A program made the translations under genes and the position numbers. Under the pieces are notes generated by a model that was not told where the DNA came from, did not search any database, and saw nothing but the letters and a program-made list of their open reading frames with translations. Source: Heterostelium multicystogenum (lineage: Eukaryota; Evosea; Eumycetozoa; Acytosteliales; Acytosteliaceae). From it: 64,000 bases of DNA. Numbering within the stretch: position 1 is the first letter of the stretch; every line of letters begins with the position of its first letter. The stretch spans positions 83,259 through 147,258 of the forward strand of contig RCNN01000036.1 in the NCBI GenBank assembly GCA_003667245.1, read 5' to 3'. Of this stretch, positions 1 to 12,680 are shown in pieces.

Positions 1-490
1 TTTATCATCTAAGATATCATCTAAATTATCATCACTGTCACTTTCACTTTCACTGCTGCTGCTGCTACTGCTACTGCTACTGCTACTACTTTCACTATCT
101 TCACTTTCGCTTGTTTCTTTATCTTTATTATCTTCAACTATTGCAGATGTATCAACTGAATTCACTGTTTGAACAAATATCTTCTTTCAAATCTGTAACA
201 ACCTGAGCTTGTTCTACATTAATATCCTTAACTACTTCTGCTTTGATATCACTTGCCACTACCTCATTTTTGATATCGGTAGCAAGTCTATCTGACTCTA
301 TCTTTGTTTCATCTTCTTTTAATTCAAGCTCTTGCTTGTCACTTTCGCTGGCATTCTCCTTTTCGATAGAAGGAGTATGTTCAATTTGGGGAAGCTCACT
401 AACGTCATGAGCTACACTAGGTAATATATCTTGAGGAGCTGAGGTATCAACATTTTGATTTACAGATATGTCAATATTATTGGCTTCCAT
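1..490 (-). CDS. Acidic, serine-rich protein (3' end outside window)
   Basis: The protein starts at the ATG ending at 490 (MEANNIDIS); an upstream ATG at 544 would add 18 hydrophobic residues and looks less likely. The first about 110 residues are Glu/Asp/Lys-rich. They lead into a poly-Ser stretch with SES/SDSDD repeats, encoded by the CTG/CTA-type triplets around 50-95, and then an acidic tail that leaves the window at base 1. The frame breaks near 170-180 (a T-run), where a stop at 152 follows while the next frame stays open to the edge. I do not recognise the family with certainty. Acidic Ser-tract proteins include the H/ACA snoRNP factor NAF1 and various nucleolar proteins, but no diagnostic domain lies inside the window. 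Confidence 0.6.
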
Positions 491-551
491 AATTAGGTAG
501 AAATTAAAATAAAACAATAATGTCACTCGTTTCGTTTTTATCATGACTTTG

Positions 552-1632
552 TTAAATTAATTTTAAATATATTATTTTAATTTTATTCATTTTTTTAAAG
601 TCTTTTGACATCCAACTAATTATATCATCGAAAATAATTTGGCATTCTGGTTCTGATGTTAGACCGTGCCACATTCCTTCATATATCTTTAGTGTCTTGT
701 CGGTACTTGTTGATTCTTTGTATAATTCTTTTGAAACCTCTGGGGATGACACTTTGTCTTCTGAACCATGTGCAATGAACAATGGTACCTTGATTTCAGA
801 TAGCTTAGACTGTAGATGTGATGTTACTTTGAGAATGGCAAGACCTGTACCAAGACGTGCACGACCCTTGTATGTGAGTGGATGAGTTGCATGCTCTTCA
901 CGTTTCTTTGGATCCTTGATGTTACGATCCAAGACATTATCACCTGGTACAATTGGGAGTGAAGGGAAAGCACTGGCAATCCATGTCAAAATGCTTACTA
1001 CATAGTAGTTTGGAACCATTGTGTCGTCCAACTTGATGAGTGGAGCTAGTAATATAAGACCACCATTGAACAACTCTGGCTTTTTCAGTGATACTAAAAG
1101 ACCGACTGCACCACCCATTGAACATGAATAGATAAAACGTTTTAAGTGTGGGAATCTATTTTGGATATCATCAATGAACAGAATAGAGTCTTCCATGAGA
1201 TCGTCAAAACTCTCAACATAACATTGTAGACCCTCACTCAAACCGTGTCCTTGTTGGTCAAATATGAAAGAAGCAAATCCTAACTTTGCGAAAATTCTTG
1301 CATCATCTGCAAGTGTAGTTTGTCCATGATCTCCATAACCATGAATAATAACCAGTGCTCCTCTTTTAAAATTTGATATTAATATCTCATCTTGTGAAGC
1401 ACGATAGAAGTTATTTACTTACTTTGGTTGGGCTGGAATCCATTCTTGGCAAACCAATTTCAAATTATTTTTTATTTTTGAAATGACCTCTTTTGTAAAT
1501 GATGTTACCAGGTTCTACAGTTTCAGATTCAAAAGTAATAATTGAATCATGCTTTTCTGTTTGGTGTTTATTAATGGGTGATAAGACATTGTTTGCAATG
1601 TTTTCTACTAGTACACTGTTGACTCCTACCAT
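552..1632 (-). CDS. Monoglyceride lipase-like alpha/beta hydrolase
   Basis: This is a serine hydrolase of the monoacylglycerol lipase/lysophospholipase family, which cleaves acyl esters of lipids. It has an oxyanion-side motif (IIHGYGDHG), the FDQQGHGLSEG strand, a nucleophile elbow reading CSMGG where GHSMGG is usual, an acid in HGSEDKV and the catalytic His in MWHGLTSEPE. Exons are 1423-1632 and 552-1362, with a GTAAGT intron. Exon 1 is frameshifted at a T6 run (1468-1473). With one base fewer the spliced length is 1,020 bases (339 aa), which is normal for the family. The Cys before the catalytic Ser (S-C-S-M-G-G) departs from the usual G-H-S-M-G-G. No signal peptide is visible, so it is probably cytosolic or peripheral on membranes. 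Confidence 0.88.
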
Positions 1633-2996
1633 GATTTAATGTTGATTGTGAGTGTGGGGAGATATTACAAAGATTCTTAGAAAGTTGATTTATAAGGTAT
1701 ATTTATGATGGTGGTGAATAAATAAATAAGTATTTACAAGTTTATTAAATAAAAACAACTATAATGAAATTTAAATATATAATAATAATATATGGATTAT
1801 AACGATTATTAATTTAAAATATACAAATGTGAAATTGTGGGTGGTGGTTGTGCTGATGAGTAGAGTATAATCTATAAATGTATATGCTTTGAATGAATAA
1901 CAAGGTGCAATGTAATTTGATAAAAATGGTAAATTCAATGATTAATGACAGTTTGAAAGAAATATCGTAGTTTTGCAAATGTTATGGGGGTTAGGTGGTA
2001 TTGAAGTGAACTATACTGTTAGCTTTTATTTTGTTTTTTAATAAATAGTAATAGATAATGTGGGTGTTTAAATATTAACAACTAATTATTTATATAAAAT
2101 ATTTGTTAAAATCTTATTGTTGCAAGTTGTTTAATTAGTAAACATTAATATAAATGAGTAGTAGTTGTAAATTAATTAATGAATATCAACAGACAAATAC
2201 TTTTTACTAAAAAAACAAAACAACAAAAGAACAAGAATCTAAATATTAATTTATTTATTTATATAAAAATAAGAAAATGCAAAGGAAAAAAAAAGTTGTA
2301 AAATCTAGATTCTCTGTTGTTTGATTGTTTTTGGGGATTTGGTGTTTGAAACTGGGCTTTAAAATGAAAATAATTTAGATAATAAAGTTTGAAGTGATTA
2401 TTTCTTTTCCAAAAAGGATAATGTGTTTTGGGTTATAATGAACTATAATCAAAGATGAATGACGAGAAAACCACTTATGAGATATAAATACATTTTTTTT
2501 TTAAATAGGAAATACTAATCAAATTTCAACATTTAAATTTTGAGAGGTCTTTTTTATTGATTGGCTGAACTAGTTCCTTTTCTGCAGTGTCTCACCCCAC
2601 ACCCATCGAAATTTCGTTTCCATTTTTTTAACAAAAATCTATTTTCAAAAGTTATTTATACCATTTTTGTAGGTATTTATTCGGACTTTTAGAAGGCACA
2701 ATAAAAATCGGACTGGGGAGTGGTATTAAATTTTCTTTGGAAATTTTCGATTTTTATGATTACCCATGGGTTTATTTCTCACTAATAAAGCACAACAAAG
2801 CAATAACAAATATATTTAAATAAGTTCAAACAATATGATTTGAGTTAACAAATGACTTTTTATTTGTTGATTTATGATTATTATTATTATTATTATTATT
2901 ATTATTTTGAGATATTATGTTACTATGAATATTTTGAATTATTTTTATTTTTTGCTAGTTTGTCAAGAATTGTTGTTCATTACTTATAGTTATTCA
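1633..2996. other. Intergenic, A+T-rich
   Basis: This is the divergent promoter region between the hydrolase (minus) and the amine oxidase (plus). It holds homopolymer A/T runs and no reading frame with coding character. A triplet ATT microsatellite sits just upstream of the amine oxidase start. Confidence 0.6.
2876..2907. repeat. (ATT)n microsatellite
   Basis: About ten tandem ATT units lie roughly 90 bases upstream of the amine oxidase start. Simple triplet repeats of this kind are abundant in dictyostelid noncoding DNA. Confidence 0.85.
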
Positions 2997-4416
2997 ATGT
3001 CGGAGATATATGATGTTTTGGTTGTTTGGTGGAGGGCTGTCAGGATTGTATGCAGCTAGCCAGTTTGTGTGTTGGAGATAAGTCACTCAGGGTTGTTGTT
3101 TTGGAGGCATCCAATAGACTTGGTGGAAGAGTGGCTCAGTTGGAAGGTATGGTAGACTGGTCTGTTGAAGTTGGTGGTGAGTTCATACATGGCATCAATA
3201 CAACGACTTACAACTTAATTAAGTCGCATCGACTCGAGCTGATCAGAGTATTCGATCAACCCCGATCCTTTGGTATCTATTTGAATCGATGGAATACATT
3301 CCATTATGCCGATGATATAGTATCAAACAAACAAAAGAACGATGATAACTTCAGTACCTATCCCAGGTGTTTAAGATAGTAGGTGAGCTGTACAGTGGTA
3401 TTTTGGATACAACTGACTTGCCTAGCAGTATCAAATCTCTTCAACAGTATTTAGTTTGGAGGGGTATCCCAGCACCTATGCTCAGTGTAGTCGATGCATG
3501 GTTGGCAAAGATTTGGACGACCAGTATCGATAAAATAGGGATTAACTTGCTTCGATTAGAACTCAGAAAACCCAATGCATTATGCTCACCTACTCCCTTA
3601 TTCAGACTCAAACATTCAACTTCTCAGTTGGTATCTCTTTTATCCAAAAATATTGACATTCGATACAATCAATCTGTTGAAACTATTGAATATAACTCTG
3701 GAGGAGAAGGTCTGATCAAGGTTGTAGCCAAAGATAATGCTACTTATTATTGCAAGAGACTGTTGATAACCATACCGATCGATAAGATTAAAGAATTGAA
3801 GTTTATTGATGATCTTGGACAAATCACTTCGCAATTGGCTCAACTCAAACAATCTGTTGGTAGCATTGGAATGGGTAAGGCGACGAAAGTTTTCATAAGA
3901 TTCAGTAAGGGCAATATGGCCTGAGTCAGTGCAGTGTATAGTGTGTGCAGACTGCATTATTTCTCAGATTTGGTTCGATGGTGCAACACTTAGAAATGAT
4001 ACAAATCAATATTTAGCATGTGGATTCATAGGTGGAGAGTTGGTAGATGCAATTGATCCTCAAACAATAGTCAAAATATTCCTTGACCAACTTGATAGAA
4101 TATTCCAGAGGAATGACTCTGAATCATATTATGTGTCACATCATATTCAATCGTGGCAAACATCGTATAGTTATCCACCGATTTTAGATGAGCAACCAAA
4201 TCCATTTGAAACTATTTCTAAGGTATGTTTACCATTTGATAGTGAACTCGAAATAAAGCAAAGATTACTAAAAACTAATTCAATTAGCTAAATATTAATA
4301 ATCAGATATTCTTTGCAGGAGAAGGTACATCTTTTGAGTTCGAGGGCTCATCGATTAACGGTGCAATTGAAACAGGCAACAGAGCACAGAAGCTAATATT
4401 AGATTCATTTAAATAA
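2997..4416 (+). CDS. Flavin-containing amine oxidase (frame broken four times)
   Basis: This is an FAD-dependent amine oxidase of the MAO/polyamine oxidase type, which oxidises amines with release of H2O2. It has the N-terminal dinucleotide-binding motif GGGLSGLYAAS, then VLEASNRLGGRV, and a C-terminal FAD-contact motif FFAGEGTSFEFEG. Exon 1 is 2997-4222, the intron 4223-4305 and exon 2 4306-4416. The reading frame changes near 3025 (TTT), 3064 (TTT), 3370 (CCC) and 3906 (GGG). The net two-base correction gives a spliced length divisible by three and about 444 aa, near the family norm. All four changes sit at short homopolymers, so I treat it as a real gene with sequence errors. A recent pseudogene is the alternative. 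Confidence 0.75.
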
Positions 4417-4460
4417 ATGATAGATAATGTTGTAGATAATAGTGATTTAGTTTAATGATT

Positions 4461-5010
4461 TTACAATGGATATATTGAGCCAATAACTTTGCCAGCAATA
4501 TATCCAATTGGGAATGGACCAGACACTGAGATATTGGGGTTGGTTGTTCAAAAGGTAGCAGATTAGGAGATGCTTCTGTTTCCAAGGTAATTACATTCTG
4601 ATGTTGTTTCTCTATGATTGATTGCGGAGGTGATGTCGTTGTTGGAGACGGTGTAGATGGTGATTTTATACATAAAATGACCTCTGGGTATCAAAGGTAT
4701 CAGTGGAAATAAATGGGTATCGTATTCAGTTGCAACAATCTTGCGACAAATGTATTGATGAGTATTCTTTGGATCACTACAATCAATTGATTTAAAACAG
4801 CAATATGATTAATAGTCAATAGACAGAAGTAGTTATATCGTATCGAAGTGATTATTACATTAGAACGACTTGATCACCAGATCTAAAAGTCGACGAGAGT
4901 CTGTTAATCAGCAGCCATTCACCACGGTCGGTATCGTGAAAGACAGTTACTATTTTATCAGATATGAATACAGGTATCGGAACCAAAAATAATATATTAG
5001 ACCATTTCAT
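4461..5010 (-). CDS. Mitochondrial inner membrane protease subunit 2-like (S26) protein, Ser motif missing
   Basis: This is a short three-exon gene: 4859-5010, 4595-4776 and 4461-4525. Both introns are GT..AG (82 and 69 bases), and the exons total 399 bases (132 aa). It resembles IMP2/IMMP2L, which removes sorting signals in the mitochondrial intermembrane space. It has an N-terminal hydrophobic segment, GEWLLINRLS, GDQVVL, the DPKNTHQYICRKIVA block that carries the catalytic Lys, PRGHF, and the C-terminal SGPFPIGYIAGKV. The segment with the catalytic Ser (G-x-S-M-x-P-T), expected between the membrane segment and GEWLL, is absent, and so is the usual GDN-x-SxDS loop. Either the copy is inactive or the locus is incomplete here. 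The gene sits tail-to-tail with the amine oxidase. Confidence 0.62.
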
Positions 5011-5770
5011 TGTCTTGCGCAAACAAAATCAAATCTAAGATACTAATTCATAAGTAAGTATTTGTTGTTAACAACAAAGGAAGCATAATCTAATCAAGCA
5101 GTCAGACTGTCGAACTTCGATGTGTGTTAAATTCAAATGCTTGCCAACTAACAGTTAATAAAAATTTGAAAAAAAAAAACAAAATGAAAAAACAAAAAAA
5201 TATAAGGATCTTCATTCAACCACCTACAAAGATTACTACACTCAACAACAGCAACATCAAGCAACAACAACAAATTAACTGCGATATATACCGATTTATT
5301 AATTAGCATATCATATCCTATATATTATATTATAGTATAGTAAAGTATAATAAGCATCATACTCTAGATATTTATATACTTATATTTAAATTAATATTAT
5401 TGTCATTTATAAAAGTAAAAGTAAAGTAGAGTAGTTATTACACATAGTATCTTTCACTTTATATTTTCTTTTGTTGTTGTTGTCGTTGTCGTTGATCATA
5501 GTGATATAAATTAACAACATACATAAGCACATATCAATATTTATATATAATATATTATATTAGATTGCTGTTGTATCTCTATCTATCTTTTATTTTACTT
5601 CTAATTTTATTATTATTATTCATTTATTAAATAATAAAAAACTAAAAATAAAAAATAAAAAATAAAAAAATAATAATAGTATTATAAAAAAAAACAACAA
5701 AAGTCAAATTTAAAATATTAAAACTAGCAAGTGTTTAAGAAGTTATTAGCAAAAAGGTGAAGCCTAGAGA
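5011..5770. other. Intergenic, divergent promoter region
   Basis: Very A+T-rich DNA with A-runs and TATA-like stretches lies between the IMP2-like gene (minus) and ARS2 (plus). A short Lys/Asn/Gln-rich open frame at 5124-5306 is compositional and unsupported. I see no RNA gene. Confidence 0.6.
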
Positions 5771-8567
5771 ATGACTGATATGGAGAGAAGATGGGATGAT
5801 GATGATGATGACTCACATCATAGATCAAAATACAATGGCACCAAACAACAAGAGTCAAACAATGGAAGCAATGGTGGCAACAAGGACGAGGATGACGAGC
5901 CCGTAGATGAGTTTGGTCGTCCATTGAGACCTGGCAGAGAAAGCTCAGACAGCGACAGTGACCATGATTATAGATTCAAACGACGTTCAAGAGGTGATAG
6001 ACGTGACAACCGTTACTCACCGGACAGCAATCGTGGTGGCAACAGAAAGAGAGATCACTCCCCATCATCCATGAATGGACCAGACAAAAGAAATAGAGGA
6101 GATACTTCACCAAGAGATGGCTATAGAAGAAGAAGAGAAGATTGGTAAATATCACAATGATACACAGCTCCATTCGATTAAAGTATATTAATATTTAAAA
6201 TTTTGCTTGCTATAGGAATGACAGATCCAACGACTACAATGGTAGACAATCACTTAATAATTCAAACAGCTCTAGAAATGGTAGAGGCGATGAGAGATCA
6301 CTTTCACCATCTAAATCTTCACAACAAACAACTACAGGTAGCACAGGTCAGAGAAGACCAAAGAGAGGAGACATTTTCGAAGGAGGACTTTTTAAAACCT
6401 ATAAGCAGTTCCTCGACTATCAGGATGATTCGATAACACCAACTGATGCCGAAAAGAAATACGAGGAATATAAACTGGAGTTTTCAAAGAGACAAGCACG
6501 TGTCTTCTTCAAAGATCACCAGACGGAAGAGTGGTTCAGAGAAAAGTATGATCCTGTGTTTTTGAAGAAGAAAAAGATGGAAAAGATAGAATTTGCCAAG
6601 ACAAGATTGCCAGGTTTCGTCACAATGCTTGAAGATGGTATGAATGAATTAATATTTATTAAATTTAAGATTACACTTCTAACATTATTTTTTTTCCTAT
6701 ACAGAAAACTTTAATTTCAACTTAACTGCAAAGGATAATATTAAAGAGAGTGAGAAGCTAGTAAATAGTGAGGGCATGGAGCTTGATCACGATGATCATA
6801 ATGAACATGAGCATACTGATGATCATAATGATGGAGATGATAAAAATCACACCAGTAACAACTCGAGTGAGAGTGCAACTACCTCAACTGTGGCAAACAA
6901 TACATCAACCACCTCAACAGCTACAACAAACAAGAATAATACACTATTTATTAAAGCAATATCACCGACCTGTACAAAAGATGATTTATTGGAGGTACTA
7001 AACAAAGTTGGTACTGAAGAGGAGCCAATTGTTGTTACTAAACTCACTCTTTCAGAACCAATGAAATATAAGAACTTCTATCGTCTTGGATGGGTCACTT
7101 TTAAAACAAGTGAATTTGCAATGAAAGCTCTCAAGGAGTTAAATGGAACAAAGGTAATTAGTTATTCATATAATAGGAAAGTTAAATTTTATTTATTAAC
7201 AATTTTTATTACATTTAATAGATGAGAGACTTTGAATTATTTTTAACTATTAATAAACAAGTACAAGTAGATGCACAGAAAAAGTTTTAGAATTACACCA
7301 AAAGATCGCTTCAACTGAACAGAGAATTAGCATAGATCTCAAACAGGCAATAGATATCGCAAAGAATTTAGATGTTGATCGTGATATTCCAAACAACCCT
7401 CTATGGACAGAGCAATTCGAATCTCTCTCTGAGATGGATCGTTTGGACAGAACCATTCACTATTTACGTCATGTTCATTTGTTTTGTTACTATTGTTCTG
7501 AGGAGTATAGCGATGTCGATGAAATCGAGAGAAAATGTGGTTCAGTGCATCTAAGAAGACCATTGGGAGGAGATGACGCAACTACCACTGCCAAACCAAA
7601 AACAGATGATATGTCCGATGATACCACAAATGAATCAAATACTGAACAACAACAAGATCAAAATACTATGGATATTGATCACAAACCATCAGAAGGTAAG
7701 TACTCTTCCATTGCAAAAAACAAATTCAAAACATTGAAATATTAATATTCTTAATTGATGTACACAGAAAATACATGGGTAACCAATCTAGATAATAATA
7801 TTAAAGCAAAAATAGTAAAAATCAACAACCAAGAACAATATGAATATACACAAGCCATTGCAAAGAGTGCAGAGGAATTTATTCAAATCAATACTTTCAA
7901 GATGGAGGAAGAAAAGTACAGATGCTCTTTATGTTGTAAATTGTTTAAGGGTTCTGAATATGTAAAGAAACATATCAATCTTAAGCATCCAGAAGAACTT
8001 AAAGAGGATTCACACAAGAAAGGAACAGAGGAGCAATTCTTTTTAAATTATTTCTCTGACCCAAGGAGAATGATCCCACCAACTCAACAACAGTTGTTAT
8101 ATTATCAAAATCCACGTGGAATTATCCCAGGAATGCCACAAAGACGTTGGAATTGGGAATCACAGATGGTAATTCCTCCACAAATGATACCAGCAATGAT
8201 ACCTTCAACACCACCAATGGCAATGGGAGGACAAATGTATCCAGTATCACCACTTTTTACAAGTCCCAACGTAAGAGGACGTGGTCTCCCAATTCCAATG
8301 CCAGTTCCAATGAGACGTAATGCCTATCAAGTTGGTGCTCCAGGCAACCAGGCTGGTGTAATTGCATCGACAGCCCAAAACGTTCGTTATCGTCCATATC
8401 CATCCACAGTTCCCCCACAAAGAACATCTGTACCACTTCCTCCTGCAGATCCACGAGGAATCAGAGAGTATGTTGATTTGGATGCCGCTCCATCTAGTGG
8501 TTCTATGCTAGAGATTGATTATACTGCTGCATTAAAGCAATATCAAAGTAAAAGAACAAATCAATAA
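5771..8567 (+). CDS. srrt: Serrate/ARS2 RNA effector protein
   Basis: This is the homologue of ARS2/Serrate, the nuclear cap-binding-complex partner that directs transcripts to processing, export or decay. Exons are 5771-6144, 6216-6637, 6705-7153, 7222-7695 and 7768-8567, about 839 aa. Order: an acidic/Arg-Asp-Ser-rich N-terminus; the DUF3546-like block (FKTYKQFLDYQDD...FFKDHQTEEWFREKYDP); an acidic insert; an RRM-like region (NTLFIKAISPTCTKDDLLE...GWVTFK); the ARS2 core with LDRTIHYLRHVHLFCYYC; a C2H2 finger (CSLCCKLFKGSEYVKKHINLKH); a Pro/Met-rich tail; and a conserved DPRGIREYVDLDA end. One A is apparently missing from the A5 run at 7279-7283. Adding it makes the spliced length exactly divisible by three. 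Confidence 0.93.
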
Positions 8568-8778
8568 ATGTTTTAAAAATTGATTTAATTAATTATATAA
8601 TAAATTTATTACAAATTCAATCATCTCGAAAAATAAAGATACAACTTGTAATTTAATTAAAGCAACTACAAAAGGTTCTTGTATTGAATACGAAGGATTA
8701 TTTATTTTCGTATTAGTTTAATTTGGATACTGGGGGTATCTAAAATGATTATAAGTTTGTTGTCTGACTTGTTGTTGA
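8568..8778. other. Short convergent 3' region
   Basis: About 210 bases separate the 3' ends of ARS2 and the minus-strand cyclin gene. The region is A+T-rich with no feature beyond likely 3' UTR sequence. Confidence 0.5.
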
Positions 8779-10322
8779 CTATAATAATAGTTCCAAGCAT
8801 GGTTGGTTTTGTTCACTTGGTGGTGTGGTCAAATCTTGTTGGTACATTGCGGAGTTTTGGTGCTGATAAACTTGATACGGATAAGTTGGCTGGTTGTGGT
8901 ATGGTTGTGGTGCGCCATTTGGTACATAGTTTTGGTATTCATATTCTACATTGTGATAATTTGGTTGATAGTTATAGTATATTGGTTGGGGTGGGGGATA
9001 GGTGTTATAATTTGAGTGATGGAATGGTTTAGCTTTGTTTATCGTATTTACAAAGCTATTGAGGTGTTGACCATTCGTTTGATATGAGTTTGATTTTTGG
9101 CGGAATGGTTTAGCTTGTTGTGATATGTGTTGATTGTTAGAATTGTTGGCTGCTACTGGCTGTAGGGGAGGAGTAGTTGATGTCGATGTAGAGGTGATTG
9201 GGGGTGATGTGGATGGGATGGGTTGAGCATTTTGTGTTCTTCTGTATTCGTCAACTCCAGTCTGAATTATTTTAAGATAATCGTCAAATTCAGGGCGAGT
9301 TACAAATAGTTTGAAATCTAGAAGACTTAGAAGCTTGAGCTCGAGGTCATTTATCTCAGACAGGGAAACTCCACCAACCTGAGCATAGTATCGATTTCCT
9401 AAATACTCGTCGTTTTGATACTTTGTTGATAGCAGAGCACATGTCAAAATAAGACGATGAATGTTTAGGTTGTTGTATTTGAATTTTGGATTGAGTCTTT
9501 TGATTCGGTCCAGATATATTACAGTGACTATGAAGATTTCCTCATCAGACATGGTATATTTAAGAATTCTACGAAGATATTGAATGACAGAGATGTTGGT
9601 GATGATGAGGCGTCGAATGAAGAATTAATTGAATCTTCTGAGTTTGCTTGATTGTCTGTTGTTATTTCCATTTGATTTTCAATAAAGGCAGCAGTTACAT
9701 GAAGAAGTGGCAGATATAGCTTGATGGTTTCATCATCCATAACAATTGGATTGATATCAACAATTGGACTAGGTTTCTTAGCTACCTCTGCAATATCAGA
9801 GGTAGTAGCAGCGCTAGATCCTGCCAATTCCTTTGAAGCTTCGTCGATTGCTCCAGTTTCGGGTGTGGGAGAAATTGATTTTGGAGGTGTCGTTACAGAT
9901 ATTTTAGTAATAGGTTTGGTGATGTGTGATTTATCCAACAAGTTAGAAAGATTATCTATACTGGTCTTATTAAACTTCTTTTGTTGCTGTAGATTTCTTG
10001 AATGATATTTACTATTGCAATTATTTTGACTACTGTTGTGTGATTGATTATTAATAATACATAAAGGGTTTGGTGCTCTTATTACATCCGATGCCTCACT
10101 ACTACTATTGTTGTTGCTACTAATATTATTTTTTCTTTGGCTTTTCTCATTTCTACTACTATTGTTTTGATGTTGTTTGTATTGCTTATTTGAATTATTC
10201 ATGGTTTTGAAAGGCTGAGTCGACTTTTGCAAGGTTAGCAAGGAAGGGGCTGATATTGATGATGGTAATCCGGTATACTCGGTTACTGGTTTAGGTGAAG
10301 ATGATTGTGATTTAGAATACAT
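8779..10322 (-). CDS. Pho80/PCL-type (cyclin P/U) cyclin
   Basis: This is a cyclin of the Pho80/cyclin-U family, which activates Pho85/CDK5-type kinases. The first about 200 residues are Ser/Asn/Gln-rich and disordered. The cyclin box follows: SVIQYLRRILKYT, then SDEEIFIVTVIYLDRI, HRLILTCALLSTKYQNDEYL, RYYAQVGGVSLSEINDLELKLL and LDFKLFVTRPEF. The tail is Tyr/Pro/Gln/Asn-rich. The frame changes near 9580-9600. The box's first helix reads in the frame of the downstream part, so the two halves are one gene missing one base (about 514 aa). The start at 10322 opens the long disordered frame. It is apparently intronless. Confidence 0.87.
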
Positions 10323-12680
10323 GATTATATAAAAATTTGGTTGAGGTAATTCTTATATTTAAATATATTTCAGGTATATAGGTAAAATATATTTGCTCTA
10401 TTGATAACAAGGTGAATTAATTATCTACTATTATGATTAAAAGCTACAATTGACCAGCTTGGGTACAGCCCTGCGAATTCGAGGTTGATGTTTTATTCTT
10501 TTCAAGAGGACGTTATATAGATTGTGATCAACCAACATTCGGTATTGCTTTTACTAGTTATATAAATATTGGAAATAGTTATTGGTAGAAGTTCAAACAG
10601 ACAGATAATAAATATAAAACTTGAATGCTGAAGAGTTCGACTATTCTAATATTACAAGGTGATTAGTTACTGGTTATTCCTCTATTTCTATTGTTGATTT
10701 TTTTTTAATAAAGATTAATTGCTCCAATCAAAGTTTGTTCTATTAATCCTTTTGTTTTTCTAAATTTACTAGAGTTATTATATTTCTAACGCTACTTTTG
10801 ACCAAGCATCAACCTCTACACTAAATAAATTGATTTAGCGGAATATAAGTAAGAATATTGCTGGTTCTCTATTAGAAAATGAAGTTGCAAATGAATATGA
10901 AGTAGGTTAGTAAAACGTCCTTTTGAATGTGTAAATGTTGATATTTATTGAAATATTAATTTAAATAAATGAAATTGAAGAGGATTTAAAATGATATCTG
11001 CTGCTCATTAGAATATAGGTGACAGGAACAGAGGGGTGACAAGTATTGTTATCTTTACCTTCAAAATAATATAATAATAATAATAATATATGAATGAATG
11101 AATGAATTGAATTGAATTGAAATCAGTTGCTACTGAAGAAATTATTATTGGTTATGTGGCTATTAAAAATGTAAAAGTTAAGTGGTGGTATATGTATGTG
11201 TACATAGTAAACATATAATAATGAAGTGATTATTTGTGGTGTCTGTTTGTCAAAAAGTACATCAACATATGTTTATATAATAATTTAAATTCAACTTCTT
11301 GTTTTTTGTGAGCAACACAATTAAATAGATATCTTTTGTGCTTTTAATGACTAAATGTATGTATGTATGGGTGTTGGTGGGGTCAACTATGATTCCACTG
11401 TGGTTTAGTTGGTTTATTTTGTTCATCACCTGGAGTGTTAGTGGTAGTGGAGTGGTAGTAGTGTATCAGTTCTATGCTTGCGTACAATATCCACCCCAGT
11501 GTAGATGGTATTCTATATTTATGAATGCTAATTGGCTAAATAATTAGGTAGTGGTGGTGATTGAAGTTGGTATTGGTTATTGGGTGAATGCAAAATAAAG
11601 GTGCCTGTCACACACAAATTCCAAATATTAGTGGAGTTTTTGGCTCTTTTAAGTATTGCTACCAACCAAGTAATTAAACTTTACATTGTTGTTAAAATTA
11701 ATATGAAATGGTTGGTTGGTTGGGTTGGTTGGTTTGTTTGTGAGTAAGCTGTTATTGATTCTTGCAAATTTACCTATTCTATTATAATAGCAAAGAAATA
11801 ATAGATACGATTATACAACTTGACAATATAATATTAAAAAATGATGATGATATTGTTGTTGGTGTGTTAATGGACATCAACTCGTAAAAAAAAACTTTGC
11901 AAACTTTTTATTATTATTTTCTCCTTTTTATTAATACCCTGGTTTGACTCATGGACATGTATAAAAAAATCTCAACAATAGGGGGGATATTCATAAAAAA
12001 AACATGAAAAAATCCAATCATAATCACTCAACAACAAATACTTTGCACCTCTCATAAAATGGGGCATTTTTAATTTAAATTTTACGAATTTGTTGTTTTG
12101 ATGTTGTTTTGGAAGACCGATAACTTTTCTCGTCACTGTTCCTTTAAAGCAAGTGTTTAGAAAGTATTTTCTATAATTTAATTGAGATCCGTGAGATCGA
12201 TCTCATATTAAACATGATCATCAGTTTAGGCTTTACCAAACCATTGTAATTTGATGTAGCTTTAAAAAAGGTAATTAGTTTGTTAGTTGTTTGTGGTTGG
12301 TATACAAAAGTGCCACATAAATCCACGCTGTGAACCAATTATTAGTTCGAGCTGTTAAAAATACCAGCACCTGCTATTTGCGAAGATCCATCTCCAAAAT
12401 TGTTGGTTTATTGGGGTACTAATGATTAGGTTGTGGTAAATTGGAAAGCAGATGATACCAAGAAAAAGGATCATTTAATTAGTTCATCTTCATTCTAATA
12501 ATGTACACAATCAAACTTATAAAAGGAGGGACTCAATATTTGAATGTATGTAAGGCAAAATTCAAAGTTTGCCTGTACACTGAATTGATGAAAGAAAGCG
12601 CTTTTTGTTTTTTGGCTTTTCTCATAAATGTTTTTACACCTGACTTTTTCAGTGTAAGCAGATGATCATATGTTAACACG
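10323..12680. other. Long intergenic region with possible coding relics
   Basis: This 2.4 kb stretch has no intact gene. Plus-strand stretches near 10,470-10,590 (containing FSRGRYIDCDQPTFGIAF) and 10,790-10,915 read like protein but are cut by stops, and they may be gene relics. The rest is A+T-rich with short repeats of ATGA, TTGG and GATG. An open frame at 11338-11547 has no recognisable domain. No tRNA or snRNA signature was found by eye. Confidence 0.45.

Noticed and set aside
2997..4416. Calling the amine oxidase a pseudogene
   Set aside because: All four breaks are one-base changes at homopolymers, and the corrected frame has every landmark and normal length.
11338..11547. 69-residue Val/Trp-rich frame in the large gap
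   Set aside because: No motif, no splice partner, and composition follows TGG/GTG simple repeats.
10440..12500. Candidate tRNA B-box-like strings (for example near 10,635 and 12,340)
   Set aside because: No matching A box, acceptor stem or anticodon arm at the right spacing.
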